A stretch of DNA of 32,265 bases from contig JABHGY010000036.1 of NCBI GenBank assembly GCA_018671775.1, positions 1-32,265 on the forward strand. The letters are read 5' to 3'. The stretch is from Fidelibacterota bacterium (GTDB taxonomy: Bacteria > Fidelibacterota > Marinisomatia > Marinisomatales > UBA1611). Position 1 is the first letter of the stretch. Each line of letters begins with the position of its first letter. This document shows, in pieces, positions 19,333-28,804 of the stretch. A model generated the notes under the pieces. It saw nothing but the letters and a program-made list of their open reading frames with translations, did not search any database and was not told the DNA's origin. Made by a program: the position numbers and the translations under genes.

Positions 19333-20819
19333 TGAATCGATTCTTTCAGCAGCCAAGTTGGCGACTTTCAATTTTATCTGGATTGATTATGGGCATTGCA
19401 ACTTATCCTTTCTCGCTAGGGTTTTTTGCCTGGTTTGGCTTTGTGCCTTTGATTCATGTGCTTCTCCATTCATCCCCAAAAAATGGAGCCAGAAATGCAT
19501 TCCTTTTTGCGCTTACGTTTCATTTGGTTTCAGTTTATTGGATTGGCAATAATTCTGGAGCATCATTTGGCGTGGTGCTATTATCTTTAATTGCGGCTGT
19601 CATTTATCTTTCACTTTTTTGGGGAGTCTTTGGATATTTATTTTGTTTATACAGAGATAAAAGTGGGCTTGGACTTTTGAGTTTGCCTTTTTTCATTGTT
19701 TCTTTAGAATGGTTAAGGAGTTTTGGTCCTTTAGGCTTTCCTTGGTTGAATTTGGCCCTAACCCAAAGTCATTATTTATCTCTTATTCAAATGATTGAAA
19801 TCACCGGGTCGTATGGGGTCACGTTTTGGCTCACAGCTGTCAATGGCATTTTTTACATACTTCTTACGCAAAAACAAGGTGTCAAGCAATTATCATTAGC
19901 GATGGCAGTTTTCTTTCTGAGTTTAATCCTAGCCGGATCTGCCAGAATGAGACAATTTGATGCTGAATCAAAATCAGTTAAAGTTGCCGTGATTCAGCCC
20001 AATATTGATCCAAATGAAAAATGGGATCGGGCATCTCAAGGGAAAACGATTTCAATTATGGATTCTCTTCATCTTGTTGCAATCGATTTACAGCCAGATT
20101 TGGTTTTATGGCCGGAAGCAGCTTTGCCTGTTTACTTGCGGTTGAACAGTCAACATAGAAAAAGAATCCAAGCTATTGTTGACCAATCTAAAATCCCCTT
20201 ATTAACAGGAACGGTAGATAGAAAGAAAGTGGATGGGGAAAGACACTATTTTAATGCGTCCATGTATTTTACGCCAAATAACGCTCAATCATTTTACAAT
20301 AAAATTCATTTGGTGCCTTTTGCTGAATATATTCCGATATCTGAGTATTTTCCATCCTTAAGGAAATTAAATTTTGGTCAAGGTAATTTTACTCACGGCA
20401 GTGATTTTACTCTTTTCCAATTGGACTCGACCTTTTTTTCCAATATCATTTGTTATGAATCAAGTATGCCGAATATGGTTCGGAAATTTGTAAAATCTGG
20501 CGCTGAATTTCTGAGTATAGAAGCCAACGACGGCTACTTAGGAAATACGGCAGGACCGTATCAACATTTTGAATTAGCTCGTTTACGAGCGATCGAAAAT
20601 CGGGTATCGGTTATTCGTGCTGCAAATACAGGAATATCAGGTTTGATTTCAGCCAGCGGTCAGGTTAAAGAAAAAATTTCCTTGGGGACACAAAAAGTAT
20701 TTTTGGCTCATGTTTCCTATGGAAACAGCGGTAGTTTTTACACACGATACGGCGATGTATTTGCAATATTTTGTTTAGGCTTATTAATGATTATGGGAAT
20801 CAGAACATGGAAAAACTAA
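19332..20819 (+). CDS. lnt: Apolipoprotein N-acyltransferase
   Basis: N-terminal TM segments; nitrilase domain with WPEAALPVY (Glu), NKIHLVPFAEYIP (Lys), NIICYESSMP (Cys) catalytic motifs. Confidence 0.95.
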   Translation: MNRFFQQPSWRLSILSGLIMGIATYPFSLGFFAWFGFVPLIHVLLHSSPKNGARNAFLFALTFHLVSVYWIGNNSGASFGVVLLSLIAAVIYLSLFWGVFGYLFCLYRDKSGLGLLSLPFFIVSLEWLRSFGPLGFPWLNLALTQSHYLSLIQMIEITGSYGVTFWLTAVNGIFYILLTQKQGVKQLSLAMAVFFLSLILAGSARMRQFDAESKSVKVAVIQPNIDPNEKWDRASQGKTISIMDSLHLVAIDLQPDLVLWPEAALPVYLRLNSQHRKRIQAIVDQSKIPLLTGTVDRKKVDGERHYFNASMYFTPNNAQSFYNKIHLVPFAEYIPISEYFPSLRKLNFGQGNFTHGSDFTLFQLDSTFFSNIICYESSMPNMVRKFVKSGAEFLSIEANDGYLGNTAGPYQHFELARLRAIENRVSVIRAANTGISGLISASGQVKEKISLGTQKVFLAHVSYGNSGSFYTRYGDVFAIFCLGLLMIMGIRTWKN

Positions 20820-21442
20820 TCTCACTTTACCTCTTTTTTGGAATTTGCTTTCCTTTGCACGGACAAGAGCAGACGTCTTTTCGGAGAATTTCACCTGTGA
20901 TAAAATCTTTAATTTTGCCAGGAAGTGGAGAATATGCGCTTGGCAATAAAGAACGGGGACGAAAATTTGTCATTACCGAAATTGCATTGGTTTTTTCTGC
21001 CGTTGCATCCTATCATCAATCTGACTCAGAAAGACAAACATATATGGCCTTTGCATCTGAGCATTCTGGAGCGCAATCCAGCGATAAAAGTCATAATTAT
21101 TGGGTTGATATTGGTAATTATATTTCCATTGATGCTTATAACGAAGAACATCTCCGATTTCGGGAAAACGATGATTTATACGAAGATTCAGAATTATGGA
21201 CTTGGGATTGGGATTCTGATGCGAATCGAAGCAAGTTTGAATCTATTCGGATTCGAAGTGATTTATGGAAATTGGGTGGTTCTTTCTTAATTGGAGGAAT
21301 TGTGATCAATCATATTGTTTCAGCAATAGACGCACTTTATCTCAAGCGGATTTCAGCATTAGAATCAATTTCGTTTCATCCAAAAATAAATCCTTCACAG
21401 AACTCTTTTGCACTGCAAATTGATTGGAACTTTTCTAAGTGA
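20807..21442 (+). CDS. Predicted membrane protein with signal peptide, DUF5683-like 'PGSGEYALGNK..G' motif
   Basis: ATG at 20807 overlaps lnt end. MEKLISLYLFFGICFPLHGQ signal; SLILPGSGEYALGNKERGRKFVITEIALVFS resembles the 'PG.GQ.Y.g...kg' motif of small FCB membrane proteins. Confidence 0.55.
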   Translation: MEKLISLYLFFGICFPLHGQEQTSFRRISPVIKSLILPGSGEYALGNKERGRKFVITEIALVFSAVASYHQSDSERQTYMAFASEHSGAQSSDKSHNYWVDIGNYISIDAYNEEHLRFRENDDLYEDSELWTWDWDSDANRSKFESIRIRSDLWKLGGSFLIGGIVINHIVSAIDALYLKRISALESISFHPKINPSQNSFALQIDWNFSK

Positions 21443-22164
21443 AATTGAATCCAGTCACTGTATTTGTCTTATATTTTCATGGAGTGATATTTGCAATATT
21501 GTTGTCAGAATTCAGATATTTTTTGATTTTCGTTCCAGTTTTTATTTTCTTGCTGACCCTTCACAAAAGCCAGCTCAAAAAATGGGGACAAACGGTGAAG
21601 CCTTTTATCATTTATTTACCAATTCTTGGTTTAACATTTGTGGGGGTATCTTTTTTTTTCACAGAAATGTCTTGGGGGAACATAGCACATAGTTTTGGAT
21701 TGGCAACGCTTCGACTTTGGTTGATGATATCGATGATGGCTTTTTATTTAATTTCACAAAATCGGATTTATTTTATTCCAGCCTTGAGAAGCATTCGTTT
21801 TCAATTGGGATTAAAAGGAAAGTGGAGTGAGAATCTTTTGCTTTTTATTGAGATGATTTTTCGTTTTTCGCCAGGAATTCAAATGGAATGGAATCAAATA
21901 TTTCGTGGGAAAAAAGCCCTGGGGTTTTCCGAACCTCAAACACGATTTGAAAAGATAAAGATGTTTTCAGGTGTGTTGCCTTATTTCTTACATAACAGCC
22001 TTTTGCAATCGGAGCAAATGACACGCGTGATGAAATTGCGAGGATATGGGAAGCAATTTCCACGAGGTGTTTATCCTTTTCATCCACTTAAAAGTATAGA
22101 TTTCATTGTTTTTATTTTGCTCATTTTATTCAATGGACTTTTTCAATTTTATGGCACGTTATAA
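21439..22164 (+). CDS. EcfT/CbiQ-like energy-coupling factor transmembrane protein
   Basis: GTG start; multiple TM helices; coupling-helix-like C-terminal motif SLLQSEQMTRVMKLRGYGKQFPRG resembles the EcfT 'A..ARGY' motif. Confidence 0.65.
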   Translation: MKLNPVTVFVLYFHGVIFAILLSEFRYFLIFVPVFIFLLTLHKSQLKKWGQTVKPFIIYLPILGLTFVGVSFFFTEMSWGNIAHSFGLATLRLWLMISMMAFYLISQNRIYFIPALRSIRFQLGLKGKWSENLLLFIEMIFRFSPGIQMEWNQIFRGKKALGFSEPQTRFEKIKMFSGVLPYFLHNSLLQSEQMTRVMKLRGYGKQFPRGVYPFHPLKSIDFIVFILLILFNGLFQFYGTL

Positions 22165-22882
22165 AATTATTATCCAATATGATGGCACGCACTTTTTTGG
22201 ATGGCAATTACAGCAAGAAGCTCGAACGGTCCAAGGCGTGCTTGAAAAAGCTCTCGTGGCACTTTCTGGTGGAGATCGAATTATTGTAAATGGTGCAGGA
22301 CGGACAGATTCAGGCGTCCATGCTTTTGGTCAAGTAGCTCATTTTGACCTTGAAACGCGTTTGGATGATACAACACTATTAGATGCGATGAATGGGCATT
22401 TACCCAAAGATTGCCGAGTAATGCAAGTTCAACAGGAAGGTGAAGATTTTCATGCACGTTATTCTGCTGTAAAAAGACATTACCGTTATCAATGTATGTC
22501 TAAGAAAAAATTAGTGTATGGCAATCAAGTTTGGATGACAAATCCTCTAAATATTGACAAATTAAATCAAGTGGCAAGCTTATTTCTTGGAGTCCATGAT
22601 TTCCTATCTTTCAGTAAATATAATGAAAAATTGGAACATACAAATTGTATTATTGATTCAGCATTATGGAAAGAAGAGGGCGACATGCTTATCTTTAATA
22701 TCTCCGCCAATCGTTTTTTGCATCATATGGTTCGTTATATTGTGGGATGTAGTGTGCAAAATAATGATGGGAAAATGTCATTTAATACCATAAAGAATTT
22801 GTTAGATTCTCCCCGCAAAGATGTGCAGATTTTTAAAGCACCCGCACAAGGCTTATTTTTGAATCATGTTGATTATGCATAA
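22151..22882 (+). CDS. truA: tRNA pseudouridine(38-40) synthase TruA
   Basis: MARYKIIIQYDGTHFFGWQLQ, NGAGRTDSGVHAFGQVAHF (catalytic Asp), FLHHMVRYIVG. ATG at 22151 preferred over the upstream ORF start. Confidence 0.97.
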   Translation: MARYKIIIQYDGTHFFGWQLQQEARTVQGVLEKALVALSGGDRIIVNGAGRTDSGVHAFGQVAHFDLETRLDDTTLLDAMNGHLPKDCRVMQVQQEGEDFHARYSAVKRHYRYQCMSKKKLVYGNQVWMTNPLNIDKLNQVASLFLGVHDFLSFSKYNEKLEHTNCIIDSALWKEEGDMLIFNISANRFLHHMVRYIVGCSVQNNDGKMSFNTIKNLLDSPRKDVQIFKAPAQGLFLNHVDYA

Positions 22883-23951
22883 AAAATCATATTTTAAAAT
22901 TATTTTGCTCTTCGTACTGACTTCCAGTGCGTTTGGAGGCGTCTCAAAAAGCAGAGAAACTGCCATCACGAGAGCCATCAAAAAAGTGGGCGGTTCGGTT
23001 GCAAGTATCAATGTGGTTCAAAACAAAAAAGTATATTACCAAGATCCGTTCTATTCATTCTTTTTGCCACCATCGGCTATGAATATTCCTTCTCAAACAT
23101 CTGGAAGTGGTGTGGTTATTAGTCCAGATGGATACGTGATGACAAATTACCATGTGATTGAAGATGCAGTCGAAATTACAGTAACACTCACTGGTGGTTA
23201 CGAATATGATGCAGAAATTATAGGGTTTGATCAAACTACAGATTTAGCGTTGTTGAAATTAGAAGGACATGATTTCCCCTATGCAGATTTAGGCGATTCG
23301 GAAGACCTTATCATTGGAGAATGGGTGATTGCTTTGGGGAATCCATTTAACCTTTTCGACATCAGTGATCAGCCCACAGCCAGTGCAGGAATTATATCTG
23401 CAACTCACATGAATTTTGGTCGTCAAGAATCGGGTAAAGTTTTTCAGGATATGATACAAACGGATGCGGCGATTAATCCAGGAAATAGTGGAGGTCCTTT
23501 GGTCAATGCGAATGGAGAAGTGATTGGAATTAATACATTTATTTTTACAGGCTCAAATCAATTTCAGGGATCCATTGGAATTGGATTTGCCATTCCGATT
23601 AATCATGCTATGGATATTGCAGAGGAGTTAAAACGAGAAGGGAGAATTAATCGGAGCTTTACCACAGGACTTCGGGTGCAAACATTGACACGAAATATTT
23701 CCCGTTATTTAGAATTGAATCTAAATGCGGGTGTAATTATTGTGGAGGTAGAGCCTAATAGTCCAGCAGATAGAGCGAATCTTAGGACTGGGGATGTTAT
23801 TGTAAAAGTGGGACGGGAAAGAGTACATGAACCACGTGATATTAGAAATGTGATTATAGAGCTAGATTTACGGCCAGGAGACATGCTTACACTTCGTATT
23901 TATCGAGAGGGAAAGTATAAAACAATTAAACTTAAGTTAGGAGCGATTTAG
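22875..23951 (+). CDS. HtrA/DegP-type serine protease with one PDZ domain
   Basis: Signal peptide; triad contexts NYHVIEDA (His), TTDLALLKLE (Asp), GNSGGPLV (Ser); C-terminal PDZ GVIIVEVEPNSPADRANLRTGDVIVKVGRERV. Confidence 0.94.
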   Translation: MHKKSYFKIILLFVLTSSAFGGVSKSRETAITRAIKKVGGSVASINVVQNKKVYYQDPFYSFFLPPSAMNIPSQTSGSGVVISPDGYVMTNYHVIEDAVEITVTLTGGYEYDAEIIGFDQTTDLALLKLEGHDFPYADLGDSEDLIIGEWVIALGNPFNLFDISDQPTASAGIISATHMNFGRQESGKVFQDMIQTDAAINPGNSGGPLVNANGEVIGINTFIFTGSNQFQGSIGIGFAIPINHAMDIAEELKREGRINRSFTTGLRVQTLTRNISRYLELNLNAGVIIVEVEPNSPADRANLRTGDVIVKVGRERVHEPRDIRNVIIELDLRPGDMLTLRIYREGKYKTIKLKLGAI

Positions 23952-24595
23952 TGAAAATTGCACCCGAAGGTCGGAATCTATTATTCATAAGTTTTCTTTT
24001 ATCTGTATTTTTTCTAGGCGTGAATTATAGTTTGAATAATACGTATTTCTTTTATCTTGGTTTGGCGACTGGATTATTTTTTCTATTTTCGCTCAATTTT
24101 TTCAGAGATCCAATTCGAGAACTTGACGCTGAAGATTTAGAGATTGTTTCTCCTGCTGACGGTAAAATTGTTGCCCTAAAATCCGTGATAGATAATTCAG
24201 GTGAAGAGCGCCAGTTAATTTCAATCTTTTTGAATGTTTTTAATGTACACACAAATCGAATGCCTGTTGATGGGACTTTTACTTCTGTGCAATACAAAAA
24301 GGGAAAATTTTTGGCAGCTTTTGATCATAAAGCTTCAGATGAAAATGAACAAACAATCATTGAAATTTCAACTCCAAAAGGAAAAGTCGGATTGAAACAA
24401 ATTGCGGGATTGGTGGCACGACGAATTCATTGTTATGCCTATGAAGGGAAAAAGATGTCCAAAGGCGATAGATTAGGATTTATTATGTTTGGTTCGCGGA
24501 CAGATATTATTTTGCCAGAAACGGTAAAGATTCAAGTGAAAATGGGACAAAAAGTGACAGGAAATAAAACGATTATAGGCAAATGGAATGGATAA
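23951..24595 (+). CDS. psd: Phosphatidylserine decarboxylase, short (FGSR-type)
   Basis: GTG start; FFRDPIRE, SPADGKIV, NVHTNRMPVDG, KQIAGLVARRI, MFGSRTDIILP (Gly-Ser self-cleavage context). Confidence 0.94.
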   Translation: MKIAPEGRNLLFISFLLSVFFLGVNYSLNNTYFFYLGLATGLFFLFSLNFFRDPIRELDAEDLEIVSPADGKIVALKSVIDNSGEERQLISIFLNVFNVHTNRMPVDGTFTSVQYKKGKFLAAFDHKASDENEQTIIEISTPKGKVGLKQIAGLVARRIHCYAYEGKKMSKGDRLGFIMFGSRTDIILPETVKIQVKMGQKVTGNKTIIGKWNG

Positions 24596-25358
24596 AAAAG
24601 AAAAACGTAAATTAGCGAGAAAACGATTCATACCGAATTTTTTAACAGTTTTAAATATGTTTTTAGGATTCATCTCCATAGGACTCATCATGGAAGGAGA
24701 AGTCGTTCAAGCAGGTATTTTCATTCTGATTGCAGGTTTGTTTGATGTCTTTGATGGGAAAATTGCCCGAATGTTAGGGATATCCTCTCAATTTGGGGTA
24801 GAATTTGATTCTATGGCAGACACGGTTTCATTTTGCGTCGTGCCTTCTGTGCTGGTTTACCAATTGTATGTAGCTGGTTTACCTCCTGTTTTAGGCGCAA
24901 TGTATAGTTTTCTCCCTTTGATGTTTGGAACCATTCGCCTGGCAAAATTCAACATGGATCAAAACCCAGAAATTGCAAAAAGTTATACCATCGGATTATC
25001 AACGCCTATTGCCACCATCACTTTATTTGCGTATTTATTTTTTAATTTAGAAGTGAGCGGAGATCATGGTGACCCTAGGACCGCATTGGTGCTTGTGGCT
25101 ATCCTTGGATTTTTAATGGTAAGTTCTGTCCCATTTTCGAAATTTCCCTTATTTTCATTTAAATCAGGTGCGACCAATTCATTTTTATTGATTTCGTTTA
25201 TTTTGACAATTATATCTCTCGCTATTTGGCAAGGTTATGTTTTACTTCCCCTTGTTCTGTTTTATATTTCTTGGAATATTTTTAGATGGATGGCGGTTCA
25301 GAGGCATCCGACAGAAGAAATTGAAAATTCTTTCGAGATAGACAAAAATCAGTCTTAA
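24588..25358 (+). CDS. pssA: CDP-diacylglycerol--serine O-phosphatidyltransferase
   Basis: CDP-alcohol phosphatidyltransferase motif DVFDGKIARMLGISSQFGVEFDSMAD; 8 nt overlap with psd. Confidence 0.95.
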   Translation: MDKKEKRKLARKRFIPNFLTVLNMFLGFISIGLIMEGEVVQAGIFILIAGLFDVFDGKIARMLGISSQFGVEFDSMADTVSFCVVPSVLVYQLYVAGLPPVLGAMYSFLPLMFGTIRLAKFNMDQNPEIAKSYTIGLSTPIATITLFAYLFFNLEVSGDHGDPRTALVLVAILGFLMVSSVPFSKFPLFSFKSGATNSFLLISFILTIISLAIWQGYVLLPLVLFYISWNIFRWMAVQRHPTEEIENSFEIDKNQS

Positions 25359-25366
25359 TTTAGACC

Positions 25367-25654
25367 ATGAATAAGCGGAACATATCTCTTATTATTGTGG
25401 GGCTCTTTTTGGGCGCAGCGTTCGGAGGACTTGTTGGTGAATTATTAGGTAATTTTCTACCCGATGGTGTTGTAAAAGATTTTTTCCTCACCGATTTTGG
25501 CTTTGATTTGGGTGGATGGGCAGGAAATGAATTGGGCGTCATTATCTTAGATTTAAAAGTAATTACGCTTAAGTTCGGACTTGCGATTCGAATCAATTTT
25601 ATGAGCATGATTGGGTTTGCAACCGCTTATTATTTTTTGAGATATTTTAGATAG
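25367..25654 (+). CDS. DUF4321-like small membrane protein
   Basis: 95 aa; two TM segments flanking a D/G-rich loop; N-term ISLIIVGLFLGAAFGGLVGELLG and C-term LDLKVITLKFGLAIRINFMSMIG resemble the DUF4321 pattern. Confidence 0.6.
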   Translation: MNKRNISLIIVGLFLGAAFGGLVGELLGNFLPDGVVKDFFLTDFGFDLGGWAGNELGVIILDLKVITLKFGLAIRINFMSMIGFATAYYFLRYFR

Positions 25655-25669
25655 AAAAAGGAGTAAAAG

Positions 25670-25912
25670 ATGACGAATCAAAATGAAGTCTTGTATGCCG
25701 TATTTAATTTGGGGACAGGCGAAATTGTCCTCATCCTCCTTATTGTCCTATTGTTGTTTGGCGCCAAGCGTTTACCTGAATTAGCAAAAGGATTAGGCAA
25801 AGGAATCAGTGAGTTTAAAGGAGCCGTCGATGGAGCAAAAAAAGAAATTAATGACATTGAAGAAACGGTAAAGAAATCCGCAGACAATGATGAGGATAAA
25901 TCAGAGAAGTAG
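25670..25912 (+). CDS. tatA: Twin-arginine translocase subunit TatA/TatE family
   Basis: [57 protein letters not shown] upstream. Confidence 0.94.
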   Translation: MTNQNEVLYAVFNLGTGEIVLILLIVLLLFGAKRLPELAKGLGKGISEFKGAVDGAKKEINDIEETVKKSADNDEDKSEK

Positions 25913-25936
25913 TCTATTTCAGTTTTACCCATTTTC

Positions 25937-25977
25937 AAAAGGCCTTTGTCATCGTTAACGTTAGATATAGGTCTTTT
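25937..25977 (+). terminator. Possible terminator after tatA
   Basis: AAAAGGCCT (25937-25945) pairs with AGGTCTTTT (25969-25977; one G-U), 23 nt loop; weak T tract. Confidence 0.4.
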
Positions 25978-26050
25978 GTATTATTTGTCGAAACGTGGAA
26001 CACAAAAAAGATTACATCGTAATGTATAAAATGAAATTAATATTCTCACT

Positions 26051-27025
26051 ATGATAATTCAATTTCAAAATCCAATTTATCTACTCTTATTGAGTTTGAT
26101 TCCTATTTATGTGATTTGGTATCGTCGAATTGGACGGAGAAAAGAGGGCACAATCCGAATTTCAAGTTCATCTTATTTTGTCAAATCTTTTAAACGTCGT
26201 GGGCAAAATAGGCACAGAATTACTCTTGGATTAAATTTATTGGTCATATTATTTATTATTCTTGGCATTGCTCGACCTCAGTTGATTGATTATATGGAAG
26301 AATCAAAAATGGAAGTCATTGATATGGTGCTTGTATTAGATATTTCCAGCAGCATGCTTGCTGACGATTTTAAACCGAATCGATTGGAAGTGGCGAAACA
26401 GACGGCGACTGAATTTATTTCTGGTCGAAAAGGAGATCGCATCGGACTTTTGGTTTTTGCGGGACAAACGTTCATCCAATGTCCACTGACCGTGGATATG
26501 TCTGTTTTGAAGGGATTATTGCAAGAAGTGCAAGTGGCGACACGAGATTACGATGGGACCGCAATCGGAATGGCTATTGCCAATGCAACCAATCGTTTGC
26601 GTCATAGTGAAGCAAAAAGTAAAGTGATGATTTTATTATCAGATGGGAGCAATAATGCGGGGGAATTAGATCCAATTACAGCATCTGATTTGGCTTCGGA
26701 ATTTGGGATTAAGATTTATACCATTGGTATTGGCACAGATAAAGCAACGACGCGCATTCCTGGTCGAGGGCTTATCCGAAACGAAATTGATGAGAAAACT
26801 TTACGTCAAATCGCGAGCAAAACGAACGGAAAATATTTTAGAGCGAAATATGCAAATGCTCTCCGAGAGATTTATCAAGAAATTGATCAATTAGAACGTT
26901 CAGAAATTGAAGTAAAAACCTTTACCCGACATGAAGATTTATATGCTTGGTTTTTATTTCCAGCTTTTTTATTAGGGCTCGGTGGACAAGTATTGAATCG
27001 TTCAATATTTAGGAATAAAACCTAA
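26051..27025 (+). CDS. batA: BatA-like von Willebrand factor A domain membrane protein
   Basis: N- and C-terminal TM; MIDAS DISSSM; GDRIGLLVFAGQTFIQCPLT; first gene of bat cluster. Confidence 0.93.
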   Translation: MIIQFQNPIYLLLLSLIPIYVIWYRRIGRRKEGTIRISSSSYFVKSFKRRGQNRHRITLGLNLLVILFIILGIARPQLIDYMEESKMEVIDMVLVLDISSSMLADDFKPNRLEVAKQTATEFISGRKGDRIGLLVFAGQTFIQCPLTVDMSVLKGLLQEVQVATRDYDGTAIGMAIANATNRLRHSEAKSKVMILLSDGSNNAGELDPITASDLASEFGIKIYTIGIGTDKATTRIPGRGLIRNEIDEKTLRQIASKTNGKYFRAKYANALREIYQEIDQLERSEIEVKTFTRHEDLYAWFLFPAFLLGLGGQVLNRSIFRNKT

Positions 27026-28032
27026 TGGATTTTCGTTATCCTATAGCAGCGAGCTTGATCGCGATTCTTGTGATATTATGGATTGCAGGCATCTTGAAGT
27101 CTAAACGAACCCCCACACTTTTTGATGAAGCGAGTGAAAAAGTAAAACGGCAATTATTTGTAGGGCTGGATTCATTGAGACTCCAGTGGAAAAGGCGATT
27201 AGCCCTCTTTGGATTGTTTACCCTCGCTTTGGCGATATTAGGTCCACAAATTGGTACGCGCATTAAACCAGTAGAACGGAAAGGGGTTGATTTGGTTTTT
27301 GCATTGGATACGTCCGTCAGTATGGATGCAAATGATGTGAAGCCGAGTCGAATTGACAAAGCAAAATTTGAGATTGCCAGATTAATTCGTGGACTCAAAG
27401 GTGATCGTGTTGGCATTATCGTTTTTGCTGGATCTAGTCATTTGTATTTACCCATGACAACGGACTATGAAGCGGCACAGCTTTTTTTGAATGAAATCGA
27501 TACGCAAATGATTCCGACACAAGGGACATCCCTAAGTTCAGCTTTGGAAACAGGCATTTCCGCATTTACAGATGAAAGTGAAAAATATAAAGTTTTAATA
27601 CTCGTAACGGATGGTGAAGATCATGAAGGAGAAGCCATTGAAATTGCAAGGAAAGCAGCTGATACAGGCATGGGCATCTATACGGTGGGCGTTGGCTCTT
27701 TGTCTGGTTCGCTCATCCCTCTATCTGGGGAAAAAACACAAGAATATAAACGGGATAATAAGGGTAAACTCATCACCACTGTATTGAATGAACAAATTTT
27801 AAAAGACATCGCCAATGCGGGGAAAGGGCAATATTTTCGATTTTCCAATAACAGTGATACGGCAGAAGATATTGCTTTTGCTATTGATCATATGGAAAAA
27901 CGAACGGTGAGCACGCACGAATTCTCTGAATATGAAGATCGATATCAAATTCCGGCATTTCTTTCGTTACTTTTCTTTTTTGCGGGCTTGATATTGCCAA
28001 CACAGGCAAAAACGGAGCATCTTGATGATTAA
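27025..28032 (+). CDS. batB: BatB-like von Willebrand factor A domain membrane protein
   Basis: MIDAS DTSVSM; GDRVGIIVFAGSSHLYLPMTTDY; LVTDGEDHEG; TM at both ends. Confidence 0.93.
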   Translation: MDFRYPIAASLIAILVILWIAGILKSKRTPTLFDEASEKVKRQLFVGLDSLRLQWKRRLALFGLFTLALAILGPQIGTRIKPVERKGVDLVFALDTSVSMDANDVKPSRIDKAKFEIARLIRGLKGDRVGIIVFAGSSHLYLPMTTDYEAAQLFLNEIDTQMIPTQGTSLSSALETGISAFTDESEKYKVLILVTDGEDHEGEAIEIARKAADTGMGIYTVGVGSLSGSLIPLSGEKTQEYKRDNKGKLITTVLNEQILKDIANAGKGQYFRFSNNSDTAEDIAFAIDHMEKRTVSTHEFSEYEDRYQIPAFLSLLFFFAGLILPTQAKTEHLDD

Positions 28033-28804
28033 AGGTTTTGCGATTATATTCATATTTATGGCAGCATTATTATCGCAAGATAAAGGGCAAAGTCATTACG
28101 AAAAACAAGAATTTGATCAAGCACAGAAGTTTTACGAAGATATATTAACGGAACGTGAAGATGACTACACCGCGAATTTTGGTTTGGGTGCAAGTGCCTA
28201 TCAACAAAAAGATTTAGAAAAAGCAGTTCGATCTTTTGAGCAAACATTGAAAACAGAAAATGAAGCACTTCAATCCAAAGCCTTATTTAATATGGGCAAT
28301 ATTTTGCACGAGCAAGAAAAGCTCGAAGAAGCGGTAGCCTTTTATCGCAAATCATTAGAACTCAATGCAGACGATGAAGATGCCAGATACAATTATGAAA
28401 TCACCAAACAAATGATTCAAGAACAGCAGAAACAAGATCAAGAGCAGGATAAAAATAAAGATCAAGAAAATAACGAGGAACAGGAAAAAGAAGAAGAAAA
28501 CAAACAAGAGAATGATCAGGAAAAAGATCAAGAGAATCAGCAGAATAATGAAGAAAACCAAGATTCTGAATCTGACGAAAAAAAGGATGAGCAAGAGAAA
28601 TCATCCGAGAAAAATGATGAATCGAAGGAAGAGGAAAAGCAAAATCAGCAGAGTCAGGCTGATGAAAAAGAAGAAGAAGAGAAAAAGAGCGATAATCGCG
28701 TGCAAGCTGAAGCCATTTTGAATGCATTGAAAGACAAGGAGCAAATCAATCAAAAGCGTCAGATTTCTCGTGCAAAGTCAAAAAAAATGGAAAAGGATTG
28801 GTAA
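28022..28804 (+). CDS. batC: BatC-like tetratricopeptide protein with E/Q/K/N-rich tail
   Basis: TPR repeats (ALFNMGNILHEQEKLEEAVAFYRKSLELNADDEDARYNYEI), low-complexity tract, then AEAILNALKDKEQINQKRQISRAKSKKMEKDW*. Confidence 0.88.
   Translation: MMIKGFAIIFIFMAALLSQDKGQSHYEKQEFDQAQKFYEDILTEREDDYTANFGLGASAYQQKDLEKAVRSFEQTLKTENEALQSKALFNMGNILHEQEKLEEAVAFYRKSLELNADDEDARYNYEITKQMIQEQQKQDQEQDKNKDQENNEEQEKEEENKQENDQEKDQENQQNNEENQDSESDEKKDEQEKSSEKNDESKEEEKQNQQSQADEKEEEEKKSDNRVQAEAILNALKDKEQINQKRQISRAKSKKMEKDW

Noticed and set aside
28355-28727. Overlapping minus-strand ORFs (79 and 108 aa) and + strand 69 aa ORF within batC
   Set aside because: Low-complexity shadow frames of the GAA/CAA-rich batC tract; the batC frame has clear TPR and C-terminal motifs.
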